Shown piece after piece: positions 25,362 through 33,759 of a stretch of DNA of 64,000 bases (positions are counted from its first letter, which is position 1; every line of letters starts with the position of its first letter). This stretch comes from an uncultured Lachnospiraceae bacterium (GTDB lineage Bacteria; Bacillota; Clostridia; Lachnospirales; Lachnospiraceae), in the NCBI GenBank assembly GCA_934352055.1, contig CAKRJY010000005.1, positions 1 to 64,000 on the forward strand, written 5' to 3'. A model generated the notes under the pieces. It was not told where the DNA came from, searched no databases, and saw only the letters and a program-made list of their open reading frames with translations. The position numbers were made by a program, and so were the translations under genes.

Positions 25362-26387
25362 ATGGATGTAAAAGATTTTTATTATGATCTGCCAGAGGAA
25401 CTGATTGCACAGGATCCTCTGGAAAAAAGATCTAATTCAAGACTTATGATCCTTGATAAAAAAAGTGGCGATGTAACGCATCGCCATTTTTATGATATTA
25501 AGGATTATCTGAAACCGGGCGATTGCCTTGTAATTAACAATACAAAAGTGATTCCGGCAAGATTATACGGAGCACGTGAAGAGACAGGCGGTAAGGTGGA
25601 AATTCTGCTTTTGAAACGCAAAAGCGATGATGTATGGGAAACTTTAGTCAGACCTGGAAAGAAAGTGCGTGTTGGCACCAGACTTACATTTGGAGATGGT
25701 CTTTTAAAAGGTGAAGTGATTGATATTGTAGACGAAGGAAATCGTCTGATTCGTTTTACGTATGACGGGATTTTCGAAGAAATCTTAGATCAGCTGGGTC
25801 AGATGCCACTGCCACCTTATATTACCCATGAATTGAAAGATAAAAACCGCTATCAGACGGTTTATGCGAAATATGATGGGTCTGCAGCAGCGCCAACCGC
25901 CGGATTGCATTTTACAGAAGAATTGCTGGATGAAATCAGGCAAATGGGCGTTTCGATTGCGGAAGTAACGCTGCATGTTGGTCTGGGTACGTTCCGCCCT
26001 GTGAAAGTGGACAATGTGCTGGATCATCATATGCACTCTGAATTTTTCCGGATTTCAGAAGAAGCGGCGGAGATGATTAACACAACAAAGAAAAATGGTG
26101 GCCGCGTGATTTCTGTGGGAACAACAAGCACGCGAACGTTGGAATCTGCAGCAGAAGCAGATGGAACGTTACATGAAAAGAGTGGCTGGACAGATATTTT
26201 TATTTATCCGGGCTATTCTTTTAAAGTAATTGATGGTTTGATTACAAACTTCCATTTGCCGGAATCCACCCTTGTGATGCTTGTCAGTGCACTCGCTGGC
26301 AGAGAGCATGTTATGGCAGCATATGAAGAAGCCGTTCGGGAACGTTATCGATTCTTTAGTTTCGGGGATGCTATGTTAATCATTTAA
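25362..26387 (+). CDS. queA: S-adenosylmethionine:tRNA ribosyltransferase-isomerase
   Basis: The 341-residue enzyme builds epoxyqueuosine on tRNA from preQ1 using SAM. It begins MDVKDFYYDLPEELIAQDPL, and has AAPTAGLHFTEELLDEI and HVGLGTFRPVKVDN, typical QueA motifs, and ends YRFFSFGDAMLI. The start at 25362 has TGAGGAAAATC upstream; TTG at 25350 is in frame but lies on the pheT stop. The rest of the queuosine pathway is not in the window, suggesting co-expression with pheST only by position. Confidence 0.96.
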   Translation: MDVKDFYYDLPEELIAQDPLEKRSNSRLMILDKKSGDVTHRHFYDIKDYLKPGDCLVINNTKVIPARLYGAREETGGKVEILLLKRKSDDVWETLVRPGKKVRVGTRLTFGDGLLKGEVIDIVDEGNRLIRFTYDGIFEEILDQLGQMPLPPYITHELKDKNRYQTVYAKYDGSAAAPTAGLHFTEELLDEIRQMGVSIAEVTLHVGLGTFRPVKVDNVLDHHMHSEFFRISEEAAEMINTTKKNGGRVISVGTTSTRTLESAAEADGTLHEKSGWTDIFIYPGYSFKVIDGLITNFHLPESTLVMLVSALAGREHVMAAYEEAVRERYRFFSFGDAMLII

Positions 26388-26447
26388 AATGTAAAAAAAT
26401 ACAGGAAAGATATGTGTATAGCACAGAGACTTCCGGACATAATAGTA

Positions 26448-26482
26448 TAGTGGCTTGCATAAGTGCAGGCTGCTATTTTTTT
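26448..26482 (+). terminator. Terminator of pheS-pheT-queA
   Basis: TAGTGGCTTGCA pairs with TGCAGGCTGCTA over 12 bp (three G-U pairs) with a 4-base loop, then seven T. Confidence 0.8.
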
Positions 26483-26514
26483 ATTTGCAACAGGCAAAAG
26501 GAAGGAGTTTTGAT

Positions 26515-26823
26515 ATGACACAATTGGATTGTAAAGCAACAGAATGCCGCTACAATGAGAAAAAGATGTGTGCGAGAGCAGGAATCACGGTAGAGGGGAA
26601 AAGCGCGAAAAAGAGTGAGGACACCTACTGTGGTAACTATGAAATTGGTTTGGACGGAAGTGCCATCAATAAGGCAGGAGAACCGGATGGAGTGACAGCG
26701 ATTACCTGTGACGCCAAGAATTGCCAGTATAATGCATGTGGTAAATGTGAGGCAGGCAGTGTTGATATTGCAGATAGTAATGGTGTAGGCCAGACAATGT
26801 GTGCAAGTTTTTCTTTGAAATAA
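26515..26823 (+). CDS. Protein with two DUF1540 Cys-rich domains
   Basis: The 102-residue protein contains two copies of the DUF1540 pattern: CKATECRYNEKKMCARAGI with a later CGNY (residues 5-42), and CDAKNCQYNACGKCEAGSV with CASF near the end. Each copy has four Cys and probably binds a metal. The function is unknown. The start follows AAAGGAAGGAG; the upstream frame to 26455 lies in the terminator. It is a single-gene unit between two terminators. Confidence 0.85.
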   Translation: MTQLDCKATECRYNEKKMCARAGITVEGKSAKKSEDTYCGNYEIGLDGSAINKAGEPDGVTAITCDAKNCQYNACGKCEAGSVDIADSNGVGQTMCASFSLK

Positions 26824-26832
26824 GAAAAGGAG

Positions 26833-26861
26833 AAAGACCCGTGATACAAAGCGGGTCTTTT
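26833..26861 (+). terminator. Terminator after the DUF1540 gene
   Basis: AAAGACCCG pairs with CGGGTCTTT; a 10-base loop and short T-run. Confidence 0.82.
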
Positions 26862-26917
26862 GCTATGGATAAAAATGTGCTACAGTAGGAAACAGAAAAT
26901 GAAAGGTGGAAAAAATA

Positions 26918-27784
26918 ATGAATATGGATATTAATTTTCCAAATCTACATATATATCTGAAACATGTAGGTAAAGGTGTGGAAATATTTGGCTTCCCGAT
27001 TGCATTTTATGGCATGGTAATCGCGTTGGGGATGGTGCTCGGGGTGTCGTTGATTTTGCATCGTGCAAAAAAGGATGGACTGGATCCGGATCAATGCCTT
27101 GATATATGTATTTTTACCATTATTTTTGCAGTGATTGGCGCAAGAATTTATTATGTTGCATTTGCATGGGATTACTATAAGGATAATTTGCTTTCTGTTT
27201 TTAATATCAGACAGGGCGGCCTTGCGATTTATGGAGGTGTACTTGCAGGAATTCTGACGGTATATATTATGTGCCGTATCAAAAAGATTTCCTTCCTGCA
27301 ATTTACAGATCTGGCTGCACCGGGACTTCTGGTTGGGCAGATTTTGGGACGTTGGGGCAACTTCTTTAACCGTGAAGCGTTTGGACAATATACAGATGGT
27401 CTGTTTGCCATGGAATTGCCACTCAATGCAATACGTTCCATGGATGACGTTACGCAGGAAATGCTTGCACATGCCCGTGTTGTGGATGGCGTCTCCTATA
27501 TACAGGTACACCCGACTTTTTTGTATGAATCGTTGTGGAACCTGGCGGTGCTTGTGTTTATTTTGCTTATGACAAAGCATAAAAAATTCCACGGAGAATT
27601 TTTCTGCTTTTATTTGTTCTTTTATGGGATGGGAAGATTCTGGATCGAAGGATTGCGCACGGATCAGTTAAAAATGTGGATTACTGGATTTCCGGTTTCA
27701 CAGGCACTTGCTGTTGTGCTCATGGCAATATCGGCTGTTTTATTTGTCGTAAGATATCGTTCTGAAAAAAAGAAGGGAATGTAG
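26918..27784 (+). CDS. lgt: Prolipoprotein diacylglyceryl transferase
   Basis: The 288-residue membrane enzyme attaches diacylglycerol to the lipobox Cys of prelipoproteins. It has about seven hydrophobic segments and the family signatures GGLAIYGGVLAG and GRWGNFFNREAFG (Lgt signature with the essential Arg and Asn), followed by HPTFLYESLWNL. I prefer the ATG at 26918 (AAAGGTGG, 10 bases upstream) to a GTG at 26906. It is transcribed alone and is followed by the candidate leader RNA. Confidence 0.94.
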   Translation: MNMDINFPNLHIYLKHVGKGVEIFGFPIAFYGMVIALGMVLGVSLILHRAKKDGLDPDQCLDICIFTIIFAVIGARIYYVAFAWDYYKDNLLSVFNIRQGGLAIYGGVLAGILTVYIMCRIKKISFLQFTDLAAPGLLVGQILGRWGNFFNREAFGQYTDGLFAMELPLNAIRSMDDVTQEMLAHARVVDGVSYIQVHPTFLYESLWNLAVLVFILLMTKHKKFHGEFFCFYLFFYGMGRFWIEGLRTDQLKMWITGFPVSQALAVVLMAISAVLFVVRYRSEKKKGM

Positions 27785-27835
27785 CAGGCAAAAAATAAAA
27801 TTGCACAAAAAATATAAGTAAATCTTGTGTGAATT

Positions 27836-27863
27836 TTTACATAATCTTTGAAAATTGTATAGA
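27836..27863 (+). promoter_or_regulatory. Possible promoter of the leader RNA upstream of mraZ
   Basis: TTTACA (27836-27841), 16 bases, TATAGA (27858-27863). Moderate match only. Confidence 0.4.
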
Positions 27864-27869
27864 AATGGA

Positions 27870-27992
27870 GAAAAACCACTAGGTCTTGTAGCTGCCAAAA
27901 ATATGACACAAGAAATTGTAGTGGGACAGCCCTCCACTACTCACCACAAGCCCGAAAGCCTTGAATTTACAAGGTTTTCGGGCTTGATTTTT
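27870..27992 (+). ncRNA. Candidate structured RNA with mutually exclusive stems, ending in a terminator
   Basis: Between lgt and mraZ, CCACTA (27876-27881) and TCTTGT (27884-27889) pair in register with ACAAGA (27908-27913) and TAGTGG (27919-27924). GTAGTGG (27918-27924) can instead pair with CCACTAC (27934-27940), and CACAAG recurs at 27945-27950 at the base of a terminator stem (AAGCCCGAAA with TTTCGGGCTT, 27948-27985) followed by T-rich sequence. Competing stems ahead of a terminator are the layout of an attenuator or riboswitch, or this may be a short independent RNA of about 120 bases. I recognise no known class. Confidence 0.42.
27948..27992 (+). terminator. Intrinsic terminator upstream of mraZ
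   Basis: AAGCCCGAAAGCCTTG pairs with CAAGGTTTTCGGGCTT (one G-U pair), a 6-base loop, then GATTTTT. Confidence 0.85.
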
Positions 27993-28012
27993 GCCCTTTT
28001 ATACCATAGAAT
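27984..28012 (+). promoter_or_regulatory. Promoter of mraZ and the dcw cluster
   Basis: TTGATT (27984-27989), 17 bases, TAGAAT (28007-28012). The -35 overlaps the T-tract of the preceding terminator. Initiation is expected near 28019, right at the MraZ repeats. Confidence 0.65.
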
Positions 28013-28020
28013 GTAGTTAA

Positions 28021-28057
28021 AAGTGGTGCGAAGTGGTACTTGGTGTCACGAAGTGGT
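28021..28057 (+). promoter_or_regulatory. MraZ operator: direct repeats with 10-bp period
   Basis: AAGTGGT occurs at 28021, 28031 and 28051, and a degenerate copy (TGGTG) lies at 28041, so the repeat start is exactly every 10 bases. MraZ of E. coli binds TGGGN repeats spaced with the same period upstream of mraZ. The repeats begin just after the predicted transcription start, as expected for autorepression. The protein-site match is inference. Confidence 0.7.
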
Positions 28058-28113
28058 GGATAAGTTGATAAATGTGTGGATAAACACAGCAAGGGAAAGG
28101 AGGTACAGCAGAT

Positions 28114-28545
28114 ATGTTCATGGGCGAATATAGTCATAGCGTAGATGCCAAGGGCAGACTTATTGTTCCGGCAAAATTTCGCGAACAGTTAGGCGATCAA
28201 TTCGTTGTGACAAAAGGCGTGGACGGCTGCTTGTACGTATATTCCCAGGAAGAATGGAAGCGCATTGAGGAAAAGTTTCGTGAAGTGAATTTAACGACAA
28301 AGGATGCACGTAAATTCATGCGTTTTTTCTTTGCGGGTGCTGCTATGTGTGAGGTGGACAAGCAGGGACGTATCTTGATTCCATCGGTACTTCGTGATTT
28401 TGCAGGCTTGGAAAAAGACGTTGTTCTTGTGGGTGTTTTATCCAAAATTGAAATTTGGGACAAGGATCGTTATGAAGATGCAAGTTCTTATGATGATATG
28501 GATGAAATTGTAGAACATATGGCTGAGCTTGGCCTTAGTATTTAG
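28114..28545 (+). CDS. mraZ: Transcriptional regulator MraZ
   Basis: The 143-residue protein has two AbrB-like SpoVT/MraZ half-domains: residues 3-45 (GEYSHSVDAKGRLIVPAKFR) and 75-120 (AAMCEVDKQGRILIPSVLRD). MraZ forms ring oligomers and represses its own operon by binding direct repeats. AAAGGAGG lies about 10 bases upstream of the ATG. It heads the division and wall cluster that runs on to ftsZ. Confidence 0.96.
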   Translation: MFMGEYSHSVDAKGRLIVPAKFREQLGDQFVVTKGVDGCLYVYSQEEWKRIEEKFREVNLTTKDARKFMRFFFAGAAMCEVDKQGRILIPSVLRDFAGLEKDVVLVGVLSKIEIWDKDRYEDASSYDDMDEIVEHMAELGLSI

Positions 28546-28559
28546 GAGTAGAGACGTAG

Positions 28560-29498
28560 ATGGAATTCAATCATTATTCGGTGTTGCTGCCGGAGACAAT
28601 CGAACAATTACATATCAAAGAAGATGGCATCTATGTTGACGGAACACTCGGAGGCGGCGGACATTCCTTTGAGATTGCCAAGCGCCTGACAACAGGACGT
28701 CTGATCGGTATTGATCAGGATTATGATGCGCTTGAGGCTGCAGGTGAGAGATTACGACCATTTGAAGATCGCGTGACTTTTGTACATAGCAATTATGAGG
28801 CAATGGTAGAAAGAGTGCACGAACTTGGTATAGACAAGGTGGATGGCATTTTGTTAGATCTCGGCGTTTCTTCGTTCCAGCTGGATACACCGGAACGTGG
28901 ATTTTCCTATATGGTGGAGGATGCTCCTTTAGATATGCGTATGAATCAGGACAACCCAATGACAGCTGCCGATATCGTGAACGACTATGCGGAAGAAGAA
29001 CTTTACCGCATGATTCGTGATTATGGCGAAGACCGTTTCGCAAAGAACATTGCAAAAAACATTGTAAAAGAACGAAAGAACGGGCGCATTGAGACGGCGG
29101 GACAATTAAACCGCATCATTGAAATGTCCATCCCTAAGAAATTGCAGGTGACAGGCGGTCATCCGGCAAAACGTACGTACCAAGCGATTCGAATTGAATT
29201 GAATCGTGAATTGGATGTTTTAGCACAGAATTTAGATGCCTTCATTGATTTATTGGATGATGGCGGAAGAATCTGTATCATAACATTCCATTCCCTAGAA
29301 GATCGGATTGTTAAAAACACATTTAAAAAGAACCAGGATCCATGTACTTGTCCAAAAGATTTCCCAGTATGTGTATGCGGGAAAAAGTCAAAGGGACGCA
29401 TAATTACCAGAAAACCGATTTTGCCGTCGGAAGAGGAACTGGAACAAAATACAAGATCACGAAGTGCAAAACTACGTGTATTTGAAAGACAACGTTAA
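28560..29498 (+). CDS. rsmH: 16S rRNA (cytosine-1402-N4)-methyltransferase
   Basis: The 312-residue SAM enzyme methylates C1402 of 16S rRNA. It starts with HYSVLLPETIEQL and has the SAM loop DGTLGGGGHS (28-37), then GILLDLGVSSFQLD and, near the end, ITFHSLEDRIVKN. It follows mraZ by 14 bases, as in almost all Firmicutes. Confidence 0.96.
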   Translation: MEFNHYSVLLPETIEQLHIKEDGIYVDGTLGGGGHSFEIAKRLTTGRLIGIDQDYDALEAAGERLRPFEDRVTFVHSNYEAMVERVHELGIDKVDGILLDLGVSSFQLDTPERGFSYMVEDAPLDMRMNQDNPMTAADIVNDYAEEELYRMIRDYGEDRFAKNIAKNIVKERKNGRIETAGQLNRIIEMSIPKKLQVTGGHPAKRTYQAIRIELNRELDVLAQNLDAFIDLLDDGGRICIITFHSLEDRIVKNTFKKNQDPCTCPKDFPVCVCGKKSKGRIITRKPILPSEEELEQNTRSRSAKLRVFERQR

Positions 29499-29533
29499 GA
29501 AGACTTTTTGAAATTTAGAAAAGGAGAACGGCT

Positions 29534-30001
29534 ATGACAGAAGTAAAGACATATTATTACACAGAAGGAAATACAGTTCGACAGGTAGCACAGCCGTTAC
29601 CAGATCGTCATACAAGAGAACGTGAAATCCGAGAGGAACGCGAGAAAAGAAGACGCCAGGAAAGACGCAAAATGCAGAGAATGATGCGTAAAAAACGTAT
29701 TTATTCTATGTATGTTGCAATGGTCGCTGCTGCTGTTGTAGGATTATTTGTTGGATATATTAATCTGACCAACAGTATTACAACACATATGGATAATATT
29801 TCAGCCTTAGAGCAGAATATTTCTGATCTGAAGGCATCTAACAGTGCAACCGAAAGCCGCATTGCCAGTCAGACAAATCTGGGCGAAATCAAGACGGCTG
29901 CTATCAATGAGATGGGAATGGTATATGCAAATGCAGATCAAATCGTATATTATGATATGGAAAGTAGCGATTATATGAATCAGTATCATAATATTCCGTA
30001 G
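29534..30001 (+). CDS. ftsL: FtsL-like septum formation protein
   Basis: The 155-residue protein has a long basic, charged N-terminal region (residues 24-56), one membrane segment (about 57-77) and an extracytoplasmic coiled-coil part (about 82-115, DNISALEQNISDLKASNSAT) followed by a short tail. This is the layout of FtsL, which holds FtsB/DivIC and FtsQ/DivIB at the septum. Sequence is poorly conserved in the family; position between rsmH and the first pbp gene is the main support. Confidence 0.8.
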   Translation: MTEVKTYYYTEGNTVRQVAQPLPDRHTREREIREEREKRRRQERRKMQRMMRKKRIYSMYVAMVAAAVVGLFVGYINLTNSITTHMDNISALEQNISDLKASNSATESRIASQTNLGEIKTAAINEMGMVYANADQIVYYDMESSDYMNQYHNIP

Positions 30002-30017
30002 AACAGGAGTTTTTTGA

Positions 30018-31898
30018 TTGACGAGAACAATGCGCAGAACAAATAAAAAACAAATAAAACCAAAGAAACCTAAAAAATTACTTCGAAGAATGCATAATAA
30101 ACTTTACCTCGTATTTGTCGTATTATGCATTCTTTTTGTGGTTCTGATCATCCGTCTGATGTACATTGAATATACGAGTGGTGAGAAGTACGAAAAGATT
30201 GTGCTTTCGCAGCAGGAATATGACAGTACGATTATTCCTTATAAGCGCGGAAACATTATGGATAGTAAAGGGACGGTTTTAGCTACGAGTGTAGATGTCT
30301 ATAATGTTATTTTGGATAATAAGGTTTTACATGCAAATGAAGATAAAATAGCATCAACCATAGCGTATCTGACACAATGTTTTCCGGAGATTACGGCAGA
30401 GGAAGTGAATGCACAGATGAACGAAAATCCGGAACGAGAATATACTGTGCTGGCAAAACATGTATCTTATGAGCAGAAGGCAGCTTTTGAAGCATTGATG
30501 GAAGGGGAAGACACCAAAGGACAGATTGCGGGTGTCTGGTTTGAAAAGGAATATACAAGAACGTATCCGTATCAATCATTGGCAAGTGCGCTGATTGGTT
30601 TTTCCAATGCGACAACAGGTGTGATTGGATTGGAAAATCAGTACAATGATACATTAAACGGCACGAATGGAAGAGCTTACGGGTATCTTAACGCGGACAG
30701 CAATGTAGAACAGACCGTAATTGAGCCAGAGAATGGATATTCGCTGGTAACTACATTAGATACGAATATACAGACCATTGTAGAAAGTGCTATTTTACAA
30801 GCCAATGAGGAAATGAAGCAGGAGACAGAAGGAGCTACGACAGGTAGTGATAACACGGCGGTACTTGTAATGGATCCGAAAAATGGAGATGTGCTTGCTA
30901 TGGCATCGTATCCAACGTTTGATTTGAATAATCCGAAGGATCTCAGTGCATACTTTACAGAGGAACAATTATCTGCGATGTCGGACGAAGATAAAATGAA
31001 TACACTGAATAATCTCTGGCAGAACTATGCAATTTCAAAGACATTTGAGCCGGGATCTACGTTTAAACCATTTACGGAAGCCATGGGACTGGATTCCGGA
31101 ACATTGCACGGAGACGAAACCTATATCTGTGATGGTGGAGAATGGGTAAGTGGTCATGAAATCGGCTGTGTGAAGCGGACAGGTCATGGAACGGAGGATT
31201 TGCGAGGCGCACTCAGGGATTCCTGTAATGATGCGCTGATGCAGATGGTACGCTCCATTGGACCGGCGAATTTTGCAAAATATAGCCGGGAGTATGGTTT
31301 CGGTCAAAAGACAGGTATTGATTTGCCGGGAGAGGCATCGACAGCTTCTTTGATTTTTAGCGAAGAACAATTGGCGCAGACAGAATCAAACCTTGCAGTT
31401 TCTTCCTTTGGTCAGGGCTTTAATGTGACGATGGTTCAGCTGGCATCATCTTTTTGCTCTCTTATCAATGGAGGAGATTTGTATCAGCCGCATGTTGTAA
31501 AAAAAGTTGTGGATGATTCCGGCAATACCGTGCAGGAAATCAACCCGGTCGTACTGAAAGAGACGGTTTCCCAGGAAGTAAGCGATACCCTTCGCGACTA
31601 TATGTATACTGTTGTCAGTGAAGGAACCGGTGCAAAAGCAGCGGTAGAAGGTTATGCGATTGGCGGTAAAACCGGTACAGCAGAGAAGGTGCCGCGTGGC
31701 TCCGGAAATTATGTAGTATCGTTTATTGGCTATGCACCTGTGGAAGACCCACAGGTAGTAGTGTATGTGGTTGTTGATGTGCCGCATGTAGAAGCGCAGG
31801 ATCACTGCTCACAGGCTTCTTTCATTGCAAAAAATATCTTTTCACAGATTTTGCCGTATTTGAATATTGAACGTATGGAATCTGCTGTAACAGAATAA
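30018..31898 (+). CDS. Class B penicillin-binding protein (FtsI/PbpB-type)
   Basis: The 626-residue protein has a basic cytoplasmic tail, a membrane anchor (about 30-46), a dimerisation domain and a transpeptidase domain with Ser347 in GSTFK, SCN and Lys551 in KTGTAE. It should cross-link septal peptidoglycan with FtsW. No PASTA repeat is visible at the C-terminus. I choose the TTG at 30018, since CAGGAG lies 8 bases before it, whereas the next ATG (30030) is 20 bases away. It stands in tandem with a second class B protein. Confidence 0.9.
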   Translation: MTRTMRRTNKKQIKPKKPKKLLRRMHNKLYLVFVVLCILFVVLIIRLMYIEYTSGEKYEKIVLSQQEYDSTIIPYKRGNIMDSKGTVLATSVDVYNVILDNKVLHANEDKIASTIAYLTQCFPEITAEEVNAQMNENPEREYTVLAKHVSYEQKAAFEALMEGEDTKGQIAGVWFEKEYTRTYPYQSLASALIGFSNATTGVIGLENQYNDTLNGTNGRAYGYLNADSNVEQTVIEPENGYSLVTTLDTNIQTIVESAILQANEEMKQETEGATTGSDNTAVLVMDPKNGDVLAMASYPTFDLNNPKDLSAYFTEEQLSAMSDEDKMNTLNNLWQNYAISKTFEPGSTFKPFTEAMGLDSGTLHGDETYICDGGEWVSGHEIGCVKRTGHGTEDLRGALRDSCNDALMQMVRSIGPANFAKYSREYGFGQKTGIDLPGEASTASLIFSEEQLAQTESNLAVSSFGQGFNVTMVQLASSFCSLINGGDLYQPHVVKKVVDDSGNTVQEINPVVLKETVSQEVSDTLRDYMYTVVSEGTGAKAAVEGYAIGGKTGTAEKVPRGSGNYVVSFIGYAPVEDPQVVVYVVVDVPHVEAQDHCSQASFIAKNIFSQILPYLNIERMESAVTE

Positions 31899-31933
31899 AA
31901 TGTGATAAAGCGTTTGATTGAGGCAGTTGATTT

Positions 31934-33682
31934 GTGGAAAGATTACGTGTATATTCCCACCGAAAAGCAAAACTAGTCGGTGGGATGTTTATTGCAGTTC
32001 TGATTTTGCTGGGGGTGCGTGTTGGATATCTGATGGTTTTTCAGGCAAATCATTATGCAGCGCTGGCAGAAGATGTAGAACAGCGGGAACGTAAGGTGAA
32101 GGCGGCACGAGGCCGTATTATAGACCGAAATGGTATCGTTCTTGCGTCAAACAAAACAGTGTGTACGATTTCTGTGATACATAGTCAGATACAGGATGAA
32201 GATGCTGTGATTGCCTGTTTGACAAAGGAATTAGGGGAGTCAGAAGAGGAGATACGAAAGAAAGTTACAAAGGTTTCTTCGATTGAAAAGATAAAGACAA
32301 ATGTGCCAAAAAAAATTGGCGAGTCTATCCGGGCATATGATCTTGCCGGTGTGAAAGTGGATGATGACTATAAGCGAGATTACCCCTATCATCAAATCCT
32401 ATCAAAGGTGTTAGGATTTACCGGTGGAGATAATCAGGGGATTATCGGACTGGAAAGCTATTACGATGAGGTGTTGCAGGGGCAGGATGGAAAAATTCTT
32501 ACCTATACCGATGCCAGAGGGATAGAAGTGAAAGCGTTAGGCGAGGTTCGGTTAGAGCCGGAAGCAGGGGATGATCTGTATGTTTCGCTGGATTATAATA
32601 TTTCACGCTATGCAACGCAGCTTGCAGAGCAGACAATGCAGCGTCATGGGGCGTCAGCGGTGGAAATGATTGTGATGAATCCGAAAAACGGAGAAATATA
32701 TACGATGGTCAATGTACCGGAGTTTTCACTTTCGAAGCCGTTCGCTTTGCCGGAAGAACAAAAGGATGATACAAAAAAAGAATCCGATCTTTTAAATGAA
32801 ATGTGGCGTAATGATTGTATCAGCGATACGTATGAACCCGGGTCTACCTTTAAGATTATCACAACGGCAGCAGCATTGGAGGAGGGGGTGGTAACACCCG
32901 AGGAATCCTTTTTCTGCAACGGAAGTATCATGGTGGAAGATACAAAAATACGCTGCCATAAAACAACAGGACATGGAAGTGAGGATTTTACCCATGCTAT
33001 CATGAATTCCTGCAATCCGGTCTTTATTCAGTTGGGATTGCGTTTGGGTGCACAGGGTTTTTTTCACTATTTTGATCAATTTCAGATGCTGGGGACAACA
33101 GGAATTGACTTGCCGGGAGAGGCAGGAACGATTATGCACCAGCAAAAGAATGTTGGACCGGTGGAATTGGCAACGATATCATTTGGGCAATCGTTTCAGC
33201 TGACACCGATGCAGATGGCGACAACGGTATCATCGTTGATTAATGGCGGAAAACGTATTTGTCCTCACATTGCGTTGACAAGCAGAAGCAGAGATGGGGA
33301 GGTTCATAAACGTTATACCCCGGAGGATAAAGGCCGTGTGTTATCAGAAAAGACATCACAGACGTTACGCGGACTTTTGTATCAGGTAGTCGCAGAGGGA
33401 ACAGGAAAAAACGGGCAGGTAGAAGGTTTTGCCGTAGGTGGAAAAACAGCTACTTCGCAGATGCTTCCGCGTGGCAGTGGCAAGTACATTGCATCTTTTA
33501 TCGGATTTGCGCCGGCGGACGATCCACAGGTTCTGGCGATTGTTATCATTCATGAACCACAAGGCATATATTATGGAGGCACAATTGCAGCTCCGGTATG
33601 CAGCGAGCTGTTTGAAAATATTCTGCCATATCTTGGGGTGGAGCAAATAGAAAAAAATACGGATGGTGCGGTTGCGCAATAA
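31934..33682 (+). CDS. Second class B penicillin-binding protein (SpoVD-like)
   Basis: The 582-residue protein has one anchor (about 16-34) and a transpeptidase domain with Ser304 in GSTFK and SCN. The third motif reads Lys504-Thr-Ala (GGKTATSQ) where KTG is normal. In sporulating clostridia the tandem of two class B enzymes is often FtsI-type followed by SpoVD, which acts in cortex synthesis, so I call it SpoVD-like by position. GTG start, GAGGCAG upstream. No PASTA domain is visible. The KTA change may weaken activity or beta-lactam binding, which is inference. Confidence 0.85.
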   Translation: MERLRVYSHRKAKLVGGMFIAVLILLGVRVGYLMVFQANHYAALAEDVEQRERKVKAARGRIIDRNGIVLASNKTVCTISVIHSQIQDEDAVIACLTKELGESEEEIRKKVTKVSSIEKIKTNVPKKIGESIRAYDLAGVKVDDDYKRDYPYHQILSKVLGFTGGDNQGIIGLESYYDEVLQGQDGKILTYTDARGIEVKALGEVRLEPEAGDDLYVSLDYNISRYATQLAEQTMQRHGASAVEMIVMNPKNGEIYTMVNVPEFSLSKPFALPEEQKDDTKKESDLLNEMWRNDCISDTYEPGSTFKIITTAAALEEGVVTPEESFFCNGSIMVEDTKIRCHKTTGHGSEDFTHAIMNSCNPVFIQLGLRLGAQGFFHYFDQFQMLGTTGIDLPGEAGTIMHQQKNVGPVELATISFGQSFQLTPMQMATTVSSLINGGKRICPHIALTSRSRDGEVHKRYTPEDKGRVLSEKTSQTLRGLLYQVVAEGTGKNGQVEGFAVGGKTATSQMLPRGSGKYIASFIGFAPADDPQVLAIVIIHEPQGIYYGGTIAAPVCSELFENILPYLGVEQIEKNTDGAVAQ

Positions 33683-33759
33683 ATGTAAAACACTTATACT
33701 ATTAAGTTGAGAAAAAATGAAAAAATTGCAAAAGAATGCATAAAAAACAAGGAGTCGTT

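Noticed and set aside
26945..27592. A 215-codon open frame on the minus strand across lgt
   Set aside because: lgt is unmistakable in the opposite direction; the frame has no ribosome site or family match.
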